Assembly: GCF_007992175.1 (NCBI RefSeq)
Contig: NZ_BJZT01000039.1
Coordinates: 25,090-89,089 of the forward strand
Direction of reading: 5' to 3'
Source: Methylobacterium haplocladii
GTDB lineage: Bacteria > Pseudomonadota > Alphaproteobacteria > Rhizobiales > Beijerinckiaceae
Length of the DNA stretch: 64,000 nucleotides
The notes beneath the pieces are model-generated. The model did no database searches. It was given only the letters and a program-made list of their open reading frames with translations, and had not been told where the DNA came from. A program made the position numbers and the translations under genes. This document shows positions 17,418 to 26,489 of the stretch, in pieces; position 1 is the stretch's first letter; the number at the start of each line of letters is the position of its first letter.

Positions 17418-18773
17418 ATGTTCGACAAGATCCTGATCGCCAACCGCGGCGAGATCGCACTGCGCATCCTGCGGGCGGCCAAGGAGCTCGGGATCGCCAC
17501 CGTCGCGGTCCACTCGACGGCCGACGCCGACGCGATGCACGTGCGGCTCGCCGACGAGAGCGTCTGCATCGGGCCGCCGGCCGCGCGCGACAGCTACCTC
17601 AACATCCCCTCGATCATCGCCGCCTGCGAGATCACGGGGGCGGACGCCGTGCATCCGGGCTACGGTTTCCTCTCGGAGAACGCCCGCTTCGCCGAGGTGC
17701 TCGGGCACCACAACATCGGCTTCATCGGCCCCAAGGCCGAGCACATCCGCACTATGGGCGACAAGATCGAGGCGAAGCGCACGGCCAAGCGCCTCGGCAT
17801 CCCCTGCGTGCCGGGCTCCGAGGGCGGCGTCACCGACACCGACGAGGCGAAGCGCGTCGCCGCCGAGATCGGCTATCCGGTGCTGGTCAAGGCGGCGTCG
17901 GGCGGCGGCGGTCGCGGCATGAAGGTCGCCCGCACCGAGGCCGACCTCGAACAGGCCCTCGACATGGCCCGCACTGAGGCCAAGGCCGCCTTCGGCGACG
18001 ACGCCGTCTATCTCGAAAAGTACCTCACGAACCCGCGCCACATCGAGGTTCAGATCCTCGGCGACGGCCGCGGCAACGCCGTGCATCTCGCCGAGCGCGA
18101 CTGCTCCCTGCAGCGCCGCCACCAGAAGGTCTGGGAAGAGGGCGGGTCGCCCGCGCTCAACGCCGAGATGCGCGCCGAGATCGGCGGCATCTGCGCCAGG
18201 GCCATGCAGGAGCTGAGCTATCTCGGCGCCGGCACCATCGAGTTCCTCTACGAGGACGGCCGCTTCTACTTCATCGAGATGAACACCCGGATCCAGGTCG
18301 AGCATCCGGTCACCGAGATGATCACCGGCATCGACCTCGTGAACGAGCAGATCCGGGTCGCCGCGGGCAGCGCGCTCTCGGTGGCTCAGTCCGACATCCA
18401 CGTGAACGGCCACGCCATCGAATGCCGGATCAACGCCGAGCATCCCTCGACCTTCCGGCCGTCGCCCGGCCTGATCACCTATTTCCACCCGCCGGGCGGC
18501 CTGGGCGTCCGCGTCGATTCCGCGGTCTTCCAGGGCTACCGCATCCCGCCGCACTACGACTCGCTGATCGGCAAGCTGATCGTCCACGGCCGCACCCGCA
18601 ACGAGTGCCTGATGCGCCTGCGCCGGGCGCTGGACGAGTTCGTGGTCGACGGCGTCGACACCACCCTGCCGCTGTTCCGCACCCTGGTGCGCAACGCCGA
18701 CGTCCAGAACGGCCTCTACGACATCCACTGGCTCGAAGGCTTCCTGGAGACGGAAGGCCTCGACGGGGAGTGA
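17418..18773 (+). CDS. accC: Biotin carboxylase subunit of acetyl-CoA carboxylase
   Basis: 451 residues. An ATP-grasp enzyme that carboxylates the biotin on AccB using bicarbonate. Domains in order: preATP-grasp (KILIANRGEIALRILRA), then the ATP-grasp with glycine loop KAASGGGGRGMKVA, then the active-site block FIEMNTRIQVEHPVTE, and the C-terminal cap (HAIECRINAEHP). Length and motifs are canonical. It is the last gene of the unit; the next gene, on the opposite strand, ends 18 bases beyond. Confidence 0.98.
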   Translation: MFDKILIANRGEIALRILRAAKELGIATVAVHSTADADAMHVRLADESVCIGPPAARDSYLNIPSIIAACEITGADAVHPGYGFLSENARFAEVLGHHNIGFIGPKAEHIRTMGDKIEAKRTAKRLGIPCVPGSEGGVTDTDEAKRVAAEIGYPVLVKAASGGGGRGMKVARTEADLEQALDMARTEAKAAFGDDAVYLEKYLTNPRHIEVQILGDGRGNAVHLAERDCSLQRRHQKVWEEGGSPALNAEMRAEIGGICARAMQELSYLGAGTIEFLYEDGRFYFIEMNTRIQVEHPVTEMITGIDLVNEQIRVAAGSALSVAQSDIHVNGHAIECRINAEHPSTFRPSPGLITYFHPPGGLGVRVDSAVFQGYRIPPHYDSLIGKLIVHGRTRNECLMRLRRALDEFVVDGVDTTLPLFRTLVRNADVQNGLYDIHWLEGFLETEGLDGE

Positions 18774-18791
18774 GCGCCGTCTGGCCTCGCC

Positions 18792-19505
18792 TTACGACGC
18801 CATGGCTTCTTCGTCGTAGCGGCTCTCGCCCATGAGGTCGGCGAGCTGGGTCCGCGCCCGGCTGACCCGGCTTTTCACCGTGCCGACCCGGCAGTTCAGG
18901 ATCGCGGCGGCCTCCTCGTAGGTGAAGCCCTCGGCGCCGACGAGGAGTAGCGCGTCGCGCTGGGTCGCGGGCAAACGCTCGAGCTTGCCGTAGAGGCTCT
19001 TCAGCGCAATCGCGTCGTCCTGGACGGCGAGCGCCGTCAATCCGGCGGCGTGGACACCGTCGGCATCCTCGACCTCGCGCTTGCGCTTGCGGATCTCGGA
19101 ATAGAACAGGTTGCGCTGGATGGTGAACAGCCACGCGATCAGCCGCGTGCCCGGCTCGAAGCGGTGGTGGTTCATCCAGGCCTTCAGCATCGTTTCCTGA
19201 ACGAGGTCGTCGGCCCGGGTGGCGTCGCCCGTCAGCGAGAGCGCGAAGGTGCGCAGCGCCGGCAGCGCCCGCATCAGCCCGTCGCGGAACTCGTCCGTCA
19301 CCGACTCGCCGCGCGAAGCGAGCGCCGTCTCGAAGGCCGAGAGCAGCCCGGCGAGCCGCGCCGGCATCCCCTCGTCCCGCGGCAGCGCGAAGTAATCCTG
19401 CAGTGGCACGCGCAGATGTTCGCGGATCGTCGCGGGGACGGGAACTCTTACCTGAGGTTCGACCTCGGATAAGATCTGCGGGGCGCGGATGGCGGTTGCT
19501 GTCAC
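18792..19505 (-). CDS. EcfG-type (ECF15) sigma factor with NepR-like N-terminal extension
   Basis: Sigma factor of the alphaproteobacterial general stress response type. Region 2 reads RADDLVQETMLKAW and FTIQRNLFYSEIRKRKRE; region 4 reads LPATQRDALLLVGAEGFTYEEAAAILNC and GTVKSRVSRAR. The EVEDADG linker and these blocks match EcfG closely. A downstream ATG at 19367 would give 191 residues, a standard length. The frame stays open upstream to a GTG at 19505 (237 residues) and a TTG at 19628. The extension (19329-19427) holds IREHLR, then Tyr, then MPARLAGLLSAFE, which resembles the two helices of the anti-sigma factor NepR. The start is therefore uncertain. No PhyR or separate NepR gene is in the window. 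Confidence 0.85.
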   Translation of the reverse strand: MTATAIRAPQILSEVEPQVRVPVPATIREHLRVPLQDYFALPRDEGMPARLAGLLSAFETALASRGESVTDEFRDGLMRALPALRTFALSLTGDATRADDLVQETMLKAWMNHHRFEPGTRLIAWLFTIQRNLFYSEIRKRKREVEDADGVHAAGLTALAVQDDAIALKSLYGKLERLPATQRDALLLVGAEGFTYEEAAAILNCRVGTVKSRVSRARTQLADLMGESRYDEEAMAS

Positions 19506-19661
19506 GATCGCGAAAAGCCCTTGCTCTTGTGCCACCTCAAGTGAATGCCCGTAACATTCTGAGCGGACGATGAACGCAGGCGGAGGGGCTCGGGCTATTT
19601 CGGCACAGTACTCGGGACCTTCCGGCAAGACCGCACGCGGCGGCTCCGCGGGTGCGATGGC

Positions 19662-19913
19662 TTACTTCGAAAAGGAGCGCGGATGCGTGCGGCCGAGGCC
19701 GGCCGGTGCGGTTTTCGAAGGTTCGGCAACGGCGCGCACCACAGGGGCTCCGCAGGCGGCCATCAGAGCGCGCAGGCCCTCGATCCACTCCTCAACCTCG
19801 GCCAGCGTCGCCAGATCGTCGCGGCGGTAGATCCTGTCGGGCGCCATCGTGGCGACGACGCCGAAGCGCCCGTCGGTCTGGTCGAGGATATCGTAGGTGA
19901 CGGTCAGCGGCAT
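19662..19913 (-). CDS. Small conserved hypothetical protein
   Basis: 83 residues beginning MPLTVTYDILDQTDGRFGV. It has a predicted beta-strand start, then an Asp/Glu-rich helix (LATLAEVEEWIEGLRALMA) and a polar tail. I do not recognise the family. The codon pattern looks coding and shows an ordered alpha/beta make-up, unlike the antisense frame. It is oriented with the sigma factor gene downstream, 34 bases from the furthest possible sigma start. Confidence 0.6.
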   Translation of the reverse strand: MPLTVTYDILDQTDGRFGVVATMAPDRIYRRDDLATLAEVEEWIEGLRALMAACGAPVVRAVAEPSKTAPAGLGRTHPRSFSK

Positions 19914-20193
19914 GATCGGCGGGGTCTGGCTCCAATGCGGGGGGGACGGCGTCCCGCCTCTCGGGAGCAAGGACCGTGCTCCGGCAAACCTAACGCGCGC
20001 ACGATCCAATTGGAACCAAGCGACTTTCGCGCGCCAGGCTGGCCGGGGCCGGCGGCGCTCCGGGGCACCCGTTGACCGGCCATTAACTACGTTCGGTTTA
20101 GCTCCGTTAACCACGGTTCGCCGAAGGGCCGGCGGCAGGGGCCGCCCGCCTCGAACCGCCCTGCCCTTCAGGCCGACGGAGCGACGTCCACCC

Positions 20194-21981
20194 GTGACAG
20201 GCGAGCGGCCCATCGCAGGAGCGCGGAGACGGCAGGTCGCGAAGCGGCGGCTCGCGCTTCTCCTCGCCGGCACGGCCCTCACCGGCCTGCTCGGTGGAGC
20301 GGCCCGCGCGCAGTCGACCGACCAGGACACGGGCGCGCCCGCCTTCGAGGCGGGTAGCCCGCTCGCGAAGAAGCGCGCCTCCGACCGCTTCGGCCTCGAC
20401 AACGCCCAGAACGGATTGCCTGCGCTCCGGAACGGCAGCCTGGGCAACGCGTCCCTGCTTGGGGGAAGCCCGGGCTCGGGCGAGGCCGCCGGTGGCATCT
20501 CGGACGACCAGAGCGTGGCCCGGCTGCCGCGCTTCCGCACCGCCGGGTCGCCGGTCTCCGGCCTCACCGGGACACGCGGTGCCGGTGCGCCGCCGAGCCT
20601 GCTGCGCCAGCGCGCGGCCCCGCCGCGCCGCTATGGCGTCCCGACCCGGATCCTGACCCGCACCCGCACGCAGGGCTTCGTCACCGATCTGCGTCTCAGC
20701 CCCGTGATCCAGCCCACCGTCTCCGGCGTGCCCTTGCCGCTCTCGGTGCCGCTGCCGACGGCGATCCCCCTGCTGGGCTTGAGCAGTCCCGGCCGGCTGC
20801 TTCTCGGCGCGACCGGTTTCCGGCGGCCCGACGAGGCCGATCCGGCCTATGCGCCGCTCGGGATCAAGCTCGGCACCATGACCTTCCTGCCGGCCTTCAC
20901 CCAGGGCATCGGCTACGACAGCAACCCCGACCAGACCACGGCCAACGCCGCCAAGGGCTCGCTGGCGCTCCGCAGCGATGCCGAACTCGGCTTCCGCAGC
21001 GACTGGTCGTCGAGCGAGCTCTCGGGCGAGCTCCGCGCGGGCTACAGCGCGTTTCCCGACAACGACATGGCGAGCCGGCCGAACGCCTCCGGCATCACGC
21101 GGATGCGCGTCGACGTCAGCCGCGACACCCGCATCGACCTGGAAACCCGCTTCCTCGTCGACACGCAGCGCACCGGCAGCCCCGATGTCGGCGCGGCGGC
21201 CACGAGCCGCCCGATCTTCGCCACCTATGGCGCCTCCGCCGGCGTCACGGAATCCTTCAACCGCCTCCAGCTGACGCTGCGCGGCTCGATCGACCGCCAG
21301 GTCTTCGACGACGCGCAGCTCCAGAACGGCACCACGCTGATCCAGAGCGACCGCAACGCCAACCAATACGGCGTGCGCCTGCGCGCCGGCTACGAGATCT
21401 CGCCGGTGATCACGCCTTTCGTCGAGGTGCTGCTCGACACGCGCATCTACGACACGCCGGTCGACCAATCCGGCTACCGCCGGGATTCGGACGGCGCCGG
21501 CTTCAGCGCCGGTGCCGCGATCAACCTGACGCGCTTCGTCTCGGCCGAGGTCTCGGCCGGCCTGCAGCGCCGCGACTACGTCGACCGGGCCCTGCGCTCG
21601 ATCACGGCGCCGATCCTCAACGCAGCGCTCATCTGGCAGGCCAGCCCGCTGACAACCGTGCGCTTCAGCCAGCAGACCGGCGTGATCGAGACCTCGGTAC
21701 CCGGCTCCAGCGGCGTCTTCACCGATGCCGCGACGCTGGAAGTGCAGCACGACCTGCTGCGCAACCTCGCGATCACCGTTGGGGGGGCCTATCTCAGCAG
21801 CAACTATCAGGGCGTCTCGATCAGGGAGCGCGGTTTCTCGGCCCTCGCCCGGGTCGACTATCGCTTCAACCGCTGGCTGACGCTCCGCGGCAGCTACGTC
21901 TACCAGCAGATCACCAGCAGCGTGGCCAGCTCGAGCTTCAACGACAACATTTTCCTGCTCGGGATGCGCATCAACCCGTGA
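20194..21981 (+). CDS. Outer membrane beta-barrel protein (BBP2-like)
   Basis: 595 residues from a GTG start. That start leads into a basic stretch and a hydrophobic signal segment (RRLALLLAGTALTGLLGG) with a cleavage site near ARAQS. About 200 residues of low-complexity, Pro/Gly-rich sequence follow. A barrel domain begins around residue 235 (FLPAFTQGIGYDSNPDQT). Alternating amphipathic strands such as GVRLRAGYEISPVITPFVEV and a C-terminal FLLGMRINP are typical of OMP_b-brl/BBP2 proteins, some of which accompany exopolysaccharide export. No polysaccharide genes adjoin it. An upstream in-frame ATG at 19897 would overlap the antisense small gene and lacks a signal peptide. Confidence 0.8.
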   Translation: MTGERPIAGARRRQVAKRRLALLLAGTALTGLLGGAARAQSTDQDTGAPAFEAGSPLAKKRASDRFGLDNAQNGLPALRNGSLGNASLLGGSPGSGEAAGGISDDQSVARLPRFRTAGSPVSGLTGTRGAGAPPSLLRQRAAPPRRYGVPTRILTRTRTQGFVTDLRLSPVIQPTVSGVPLPLSVPLPTAIPLLGLSSPGRLLLGATGFRRPDEADPAYAPLGIKLGTMTFLPAFTQGIGYDSNPDQTTANAAKGSLALRSDAELGFRSDWSSSELSGELRAGYSAFPDNDMASRPNASGITRMRVDVSRDTRIDLETRFLVDTQRTGSPDVGAAATSRPIFATYGASAGVTESFNRLQLTLRGSIDRQVFDDAQLQNGTTLIQSDRNANQYGVRLRAGYEISPVITPFVEVLLDTRIYDTPVDQSGYRRDSDGAGFSAGAAINLTRFVSAEVSAGLQRRDYVDRALRSITAPILNAALIWQASPLTTVRFSQQTGVIETSVPGSSGVFTDAATLEVQHDLLRNLAITVGGAYLSSNYQGVSIRERGFSALARVDYRFNRWLTLRGSYVYQQITSSVASSSFNDNIFLLGMRINP

Positions 21982-22014
21982 GGGTGCCCTCGCTCATGAG
22001 CGAGGGCCTCCCCT

Positions 22015-22575
22015 TCAGCGCGCCAATGTCAGCGCCGCGCCCGACTTCGAGAGAGCGCCGTCCAGCGAGCCCGAAGCCTGCTTCAGGCGGGCGGCGACGG
22101 TGCCGCCGGGCTGGTAGAGATAGACTTCGCCATCGCGAAAATCCCAGGCCGAGACCTTGGCGAGGTCCTTGTTGGCGCAGCCCGAGGTGGTGGCCCGGTA
22201 GAGGTCGAGGGCCGGCGTGCTCGACAGCGAGACCCGGCAGCTGCCGTTCGCGTCGGTGGCGTTCCAGCCGCCGACCACGGAGGAGCGGCCGGTGGCGACG
22301 ACGGGCGGAGGCGTCGGCGGCAATACGGGCTCCGAGACGACGGGCGGCGCGGCCGACGCGACGATGCCGGCACCGAGCGGCTCGGCCGTGGCGCCGGGCG
22401 GCGGCGCCAGCGGCGCGCTCGTCACGGCGCCGGAGGGCGCAGCCGCATAGGGCTCGGGTGAAGGCTGGAGCCGGGGCGTGCGGGCGGACGGCCCGTCGAA
22501 GCGCCCCGAGCCGCAGGCTCCAAGTCCCAAGGCGAGCGCGAGAAGTGCGGCAGTCGACAGGAGCTGACGCGGCAT
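22015..22575 (-). CDS. AprI/Inh-family protease inhibitor lipoprotein (Omp19-like)
   Basis: 186 residues. A lipoprotein signal peptide ends in LGLGAC, with the lipidated Cys at about residue 21. A Pro/Ala-rich spacer (25-95) precedes a C-terminal domain of about 90 residues (VGGWNATDANGSCRVSLSS to LDGALSKSGAALTLAR). That domain matches the AprI/Inh metalloprotease inhibitor fold: a Cys pair (SCRV and SGCAN), Trp in AWDF and a C-terminal LxR. Brucella Omp19 has the same layout. It is predicted to sit in the outer membrane and protect the cell or its secreted proteins from proteases. It is convergent with the barrel gene. Confidence 0.85.
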   Translation of the reverse strand: MPRQLLSTAALLALALGLGACGSGRFDGPSARTPRLQPSPEPYAAAPSGAVTSAPLAPPPGATAEPLGAGIVASAAPPVVSEPVLPPTPPPVVATGRSSVVGGWNATDANGSCRVSLSSTPALDLYRATTSGCANKDLAKVSAWDFRDGEVYLYQPGGTVAARLKQASGSLDGALSKSGAALTLAR

Positions 22576-22826
22576 CGATACACGATTCCCATACGGCCGA
22601 GGTTGGACCGTTGCGTCGCCGCCAATTGCGCTTGCCGCAAGGCAGACCGCTCAGGCGCACCTGTGAATAGCCGGGAGCCCCGGCCTTTTCCCCTCGGTGT
22701 GGCGCGGCTGCCGCATTACGACCCGGCCCGCCCAACCGACGGCCACCGGCCGTCGGCAAGCGCGACTGCGCGCCGCCGCTCATGCGGCGGACGGCCCTCG
22801 GCGCATCAGCGTCGAGGGCCACACAC

Positions 22827-23651
22827 TCAAACCGCGCGCTCGACCATCATCTTCTTGATCTCGGCGATGGCCTTGGCCGGGTTGAGGTTCTTCGGGCAGG
22901 TGTTGGCGCAGTTCATGATCGTGTGGCAGCGGTAGAGCCGGAACGGGTCGTGCAGGCCGTCGAGGCGCTCGCCGGTGTTCTCGTCGCGGCTGTCGATCAG
23001 CCAGCGATAGGCCTGGAGCAGGGCTGCCGGTCCCAGGAACTTGTCACCGTTCCACCAGTAGCTGGGGCAGGACGTGGTGCAGCAGGCACACAGGATGCAC
23101 TCGTAGAGCCCGTCGAGCTTGGTCCGGTCCTCCGGGGTCTGCCGCCACTCCTTCTCGGGGGCGAGCGTCTCGGTCTGGAGCCAGGGCTCGATCGAGGCGT
23201 GCTGCGCGTAGAAGTTGGTGAGGTCCGGCACGAGGTCCTTGATCACCGGCATGTGCGGCAGCGGGTAGATCCGCACCGCGCCGTCCTTGTCCTTGCGGGT
23301 GAGCAGCGGCAGGGCGTTGTCCGGCTTGCGGCACTCGTCGATGCCGATGGTGCAGGCGAGCGCGTTCTGACCCTCGATGTTCATGGCGCAGGAGCCGCAG
23401 ATGCCCTCGCGGCAGGAGCGGCGGAAGACCAGCGTCGCGTCGACCTTGTTCTTGATCCACAACAGCGCGTCGAGGACCATCGGCCCGCAATCGTCGCGGT
23501 CGACATGATAGGTGTCGATGCGCGGGTTCTGCCCGTCGTCGGGATTCCAGCGATAGATCCGGAAGACCTGGAGATTTTTTGCGCCCTGCGGCGCGGGCCA
23601 GGTCTTGCCTTCGCTGATCTGCGAGTTCTTGGGAAGAGTGAATTGGGCCAT
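22827..23651 (-). CDS. sdhB: Succinate dehydrogenase iron-sulfur subunit
   Basis: 274 residues. It transfers electrons from the flavin subunit to ubiquinone in complex II. The N-terminal ferredoxin domain carries the 2Fe-2S ligands in SCREGICGSCAMN. The C-terminal domain carries the 4Fe-4S and 3Fe-4S ligands in CILCACCTTSCP and CHTIMNCANTCP. These are complete and canonical. It is the last gene of sdhC-sdhD-sdhA-sdhB, 64 bases after sdhA. Confidence 0.98.
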   Translation of the reverse strand: MAQFTLPKNSQISEGKTWPAPQGAKNLQVFRIYRWNPDDGQNPRIDTYHVDRDDCGPMVLDALLWIKNKVDATLVFRRSCREGICGSCAMNIEGQNALACTIGIDECRKPDNALPLLTRKDKDGAVRIYPLPHMPVIKDLVPDLTNFYAQHASIEPWLQTETLAPEKEWRQTPEDRTKLDGLYECILCACCTTSCPSYWWNGDKFLGPAALLQAYRWLIDSRDENTGERLDGLHDPFRLYRCHTIMNCANTCPKNLNPAKAIAEIKKMMVERAV

Positions 23652-23715
23652 GACTCAGACGGCTCTCATTCGACGGTATGGATGAAGTATAAAGGAATTC
23701 ATTGCAAAAATTCGA

Positions 23716-25536
23716 TCAATACACCCGAGCTTTCGGCTCGATATACTGAATCTCGTTCGACATCGTGTAGGCATGCACCGGCCGGTAGTCGATCGAGACC
23801 TTGCCCGAGGTTTCGTCGAGCCACGACAGGGTGTGCTTCATCCAATCCTTGTCGTTGCGGTCGGCATAATCCTCGCGGGCATGGGCACCACGGGATTCGG
23901 TGCGGTTGGCCGCCGATTCCATGGTGACGACGGCCTGCCCGATCAGGTTGTCGAATTCGAGCGTCTCCAAGAGGTCGGTGTTCCAGATCAGCGAGCGGTC
24001 GGTGATGCCGATGTCGGCGACGTTCTTGAAGACCTTGCCGATCAGGCCCCGGCCCTCCTCCAGCACCTCGCCGGTGCGGAACACGGCGCAATTGTTCTGC
24101 ATCGTACGCTGCATCTCGTCGCGGAGCTTCGCCGTCGGCGTGCCGCCATCGGCGTGGCGGAAGCGGTCGAGCCGGGCGAGCGCCTTGTCGGCGGAGCCCT
24201 TCGGCAGTTCCGGCTGACGCGCGCCCTTCTCGACAATCTCGGCGCAGCGCAGGCCGGCGGCACGGCCGAACACCACGAGGTCGATCAGCGAGTTGGAGCC
24301 GAGCCGGTTGGCACCGTGCACCGAGACGCAGGCCGCTTCGCCGAGCGCCATCAGGCCCGGCACCACCGTGTCCGGGTTGCCGTTCTTCAGGGTCAGCACC
24401 TCGCCGTGGTAGTTCGTGGGGATGCCGCCCATGTTGTAATGCACCGTCGGCAGCACCGGGATCGGCTCCCGGGTGACGTCGACGCCGGCGAAGATCCGCG
24501 CGCTCTCGGAGATGCCGGGCAGACGCTCGTGCAGGATCTTCGGGTCGAGATGGTCGAGGTGGAGGAAGATGTGGTCCTTCTCCCGGCCGACGCCTCGGCC
24601 CTCGCGGATCTCCAGCGTCATCGAGCGCGAGACCACGTCGCGCGAGGCGAGGTCCTTCGCGGAGGGCGCATAGCGCTCCATGAAGCGTTCGCCCTCGGAA
24701 TTGGTGAGATAGCCGCCCTCGCCGCGTGAGCCCTCGGTGATGAGGCAGCCGGCGCCGTAGATGCCGGTGGGATGGAACTGCACGAACTCCATGTCCTGCA
24801 GCGGCAGGCCGGCGCGCAGCACCATGGCGTTGCCGTCGCCGGTGCAGGTGTGGGCGGAGGTCGCCGAGAAATAGGCGCGGCCGTAGCCGCCGGTGGCGAG
24901 GATCACCATCGAGGCGCGGAAGCGGTGGATCTCGCCGGTGGCCTGATCCAGCGCGATGACGCCGCGGCAGCGGCCGTCCTCGTCCATGATCAGGTCGAGG
25001 GCGAAGTACTCGATGAAGAACTCGGTCTGGTTCTTCACCGCCTGCCCGTAGAGCGTGTGGAGCATGGCGTGGCCGGTGCGGTCGGCGGCGGCGCAGGTGC
25101 GTTGCGCGGTGCCCTTGCCGTAATCGGTGGTCATGCCGCCGAACGGCCGCTGGTAGATCTTGCCTTCTTCCGTTCGGGAGAAGGGTACGCCCCAGTGCTC
25201 GAGCTCGTAGACGGCGGCGGGGGCATTGCGGACGAGGTATTCGATGGCGTCCTGGTCGCCGAGCCAGTCCGATCCCTTCACGGTGTCGTACATGTGCCAG
25301 CGCCAGTCGTCCGGCCCCATGTTGCCGAGCGAGGCCGAGATACCGCCCTGCGCCGCCACCGTGTGCGAACGCGTCGGAAACACCTTGGAGATGCAGGCCG
25401 TGCGCAGGCCCGCCTGGCTACAGCCCACCGTGGCGCGCAGGCCCGCGCCGCCGGCGCCGACGATCACCACATCGAAGCTGTGGTCGATGATGGTGTAGGC
25501 GGGAGCGGCGCTCCCGTTCGATCCGTTGGCAGCCAT
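23716..25536 (-). CDS. sdhA: Succinate dehydrogenase flavoprotein subunit
   Basis: 606 residues. It oxidises succinate to fumarate with covalently bound FAD. The start at 25536 (MAANGSNGSAAP) is the one that fits family length. The FAD-binding motif is VVIVGAGGAGLRA. The His that binds FAD lies in TRSHTVAAQGGI. Substrate and active-site blocks include HPTGIYGAGCLITEGSRGEGG and SVHGANRLGSNSLIDL. The C-terminal domain ends in the usual EPKARVY. Confidence 0.98.
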   Translation of the reverse strand: MAANGSNGSAAPAYTIIDHSFDVVIVGAGGAGLRATVGCSQAGLRTACISKVFPTRSHTVAAQGGISASLGNMGPDDWRWHMYDTVKGSDWLGDQDAIEYLVRNAPAAVYELEHWGVPFSRTEEGKIYQRPFGGMTTDYGKGTAQRTCAAADRTGHAMLHTLYGQAVKNQTEFFIEYFALDLIMDEDGRCRGVIALDQATGEIHRFRASMVILATGGYGRAYFSATSAHTCTGDGNAMVLRAGLPLQDMEFVQFHPTGIYGAGCLITEGSRGEGGYLTNSEGERFMERYAPSAKDLASRDVVSRSMTLEIREGRGVGREKDHIFLHLDHLDPKILHERLPGISESARIFAGVDVTREPIPVLPTVHYNMGGIPTNYHGEVLTLKNGNPDTVVPGLMALGEAACVSVHGANRLGSNSLIDLVVFGRAAGLRCAEIVEKGARQPELPKGSADKALARLDRFRHADGGTPTAKLRDEMQRTMQNNCAVFRTGEVLEEGRGLIGKVFKNVADIGITDRSLIWNTDLLETLEFDNLIGQAVVTMESAANRTESRGAHAREDYADRNDKDWMKHTLSWLDETSGKVSIDYRPVHAYTMSNEIQYIEPKARVY

Positions 25537-25559
25537 CGGAATCCCCGTGATGTCAGACG

Positions 25560-25967
25560 TCAGGCGGCGAGGCCGCCGAGCCCCACGCGAAGAATCGCGT
25601 AGAGGCAGGCGGCGGCCACCACGACCGCGTAGAAGGTGTTGGCGGTGAGCGCCGCGAACTTGAGCCCGGTGTCGTGGACGTAGTCCTCGATCACGGTCTG
25701 CATGCCGAGCCGCATGTGGATCGCGACGGACACCACGGCGAGGAGCAGGACGATCGCGACGATCGGGTTCGCCACCAGCGCGACGGCCTCCGGATAGGGC
25801 CGGCCCCACATCTTCGCGATGATCACCACGAAGGCGATCAACAGTACGGCGTTGGCCGCACCGGTGAGGCGCTGCATCCAGAAATGTTCGGCACCGTGCC
25901 CCGAGGCACCGAGGCCTTTGACCTTGGCGCGCGGCGTGCGGATCGAGGTTTGCTTCAGGTCGGCCAT
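25560..25967 (-). CDS. sdhD: Succinate dehydrogenase membrane anchor subunit
   Basis: 135 residues with three transmembrane helices. The first block (SGHGAEHFWMQRLTGAANAVLL) contains the Ser-Gly-x-Glu-HFWMQRLT segment near the quinone site. The HMRLGMQTVIEDYVHD motif contains the His heme b ligand region. The start at 25967 follows sdhC by 8 bases. It anchors SdhAB to the inner membrane. Confidence 0.96.
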   Translation of the reverse strand: MADLKQTSIRTPRAKVKGLGASGHGAEHFWMQRLTGAANAVLLIAFVVIIAKMWGRPYPEAVALVANPIVAIVLLLAVVSVAIHMRLGMQTVIEDYVHDTGLKFAALTANTFYAVVVAAACLYAILRVGLGGLAA

Positions 25968-25975
25968 GGCGCGCC

Positions 25976-26377
25976 TCAGTGCAGCAGGAGGGCGAGCGCC
26001 CAGACGACGATGGTGAGCGCCACCGAGCCGATCAGCGTCAGGCGGGCGAGCCCCAGGCGCTGGCTCTTGTCGTAGCCGTAGCCCGTGTCCCAGACGAAGT
26101 GGCGGAGCCCCCCGAGCATGTGGTGCAGCAGCACCCAGGTATAGGCGAACAGGATCGCGAGCCCGATCCACGAGCCGAAGAACCACGCCACCGCGTCGTA
26201 GGCGCGCGGACCGGAGGCGAGCGCCACCAGCCAGATCGCGACGAGCGCCGTGCCGCCGTAGAGCGCGGTGCCGGTGATGCGGTGGAACACCGACATCGCC
26301 ATGGTCCAGGTCCAGCGGTAGATCTGGAGATGGGGCGAGAGCGGCGGGGCGACGATCGGGCGGGCGGGGGGCGCCAT
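25976..26377 (-). CDS. sdhC: Succinate dehydrogenase cytochrome b556 subunit
   Basis: 133 residues, first gene of the sdh operon. It has three transmembrane helices. The signature RPIVAPPLSPHLQIYRWTW and SVFHRITGTAL, then LLHHMLGGLRHFVWD, includes the conserved Ser/Arg of the quinone pocket and a His likely to ligate heme b. It forms the membrane domain with SdhD. The promoter should lie in the 112 bases to the upstream permease gene or further up. Confidence 0.97.
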   Translation of the reverse strand: MAPPARPIVAPPLSPHLQIYRWTWTMAMSVFHRITGTALYGGTALVAIWLVALASGPRAYDAVAWFFGSWIGLAILFAYTWVLLHHMLGGLRHFVWDTGYGYDKSQRLGLARLTLIGSVALTIVVWALALLLH

Positions 26378-26489
26378 GTTGGGTCCTCGAGATGCGCGGA
26401 TCTGGAGTGTGTCTAAAGAGAGGGCGTAGTGTGCGGCGCGGCAAGCGGCAAGACGACGCCCCGCCCTGCGGCTCCGTACCTTTGGCCGA

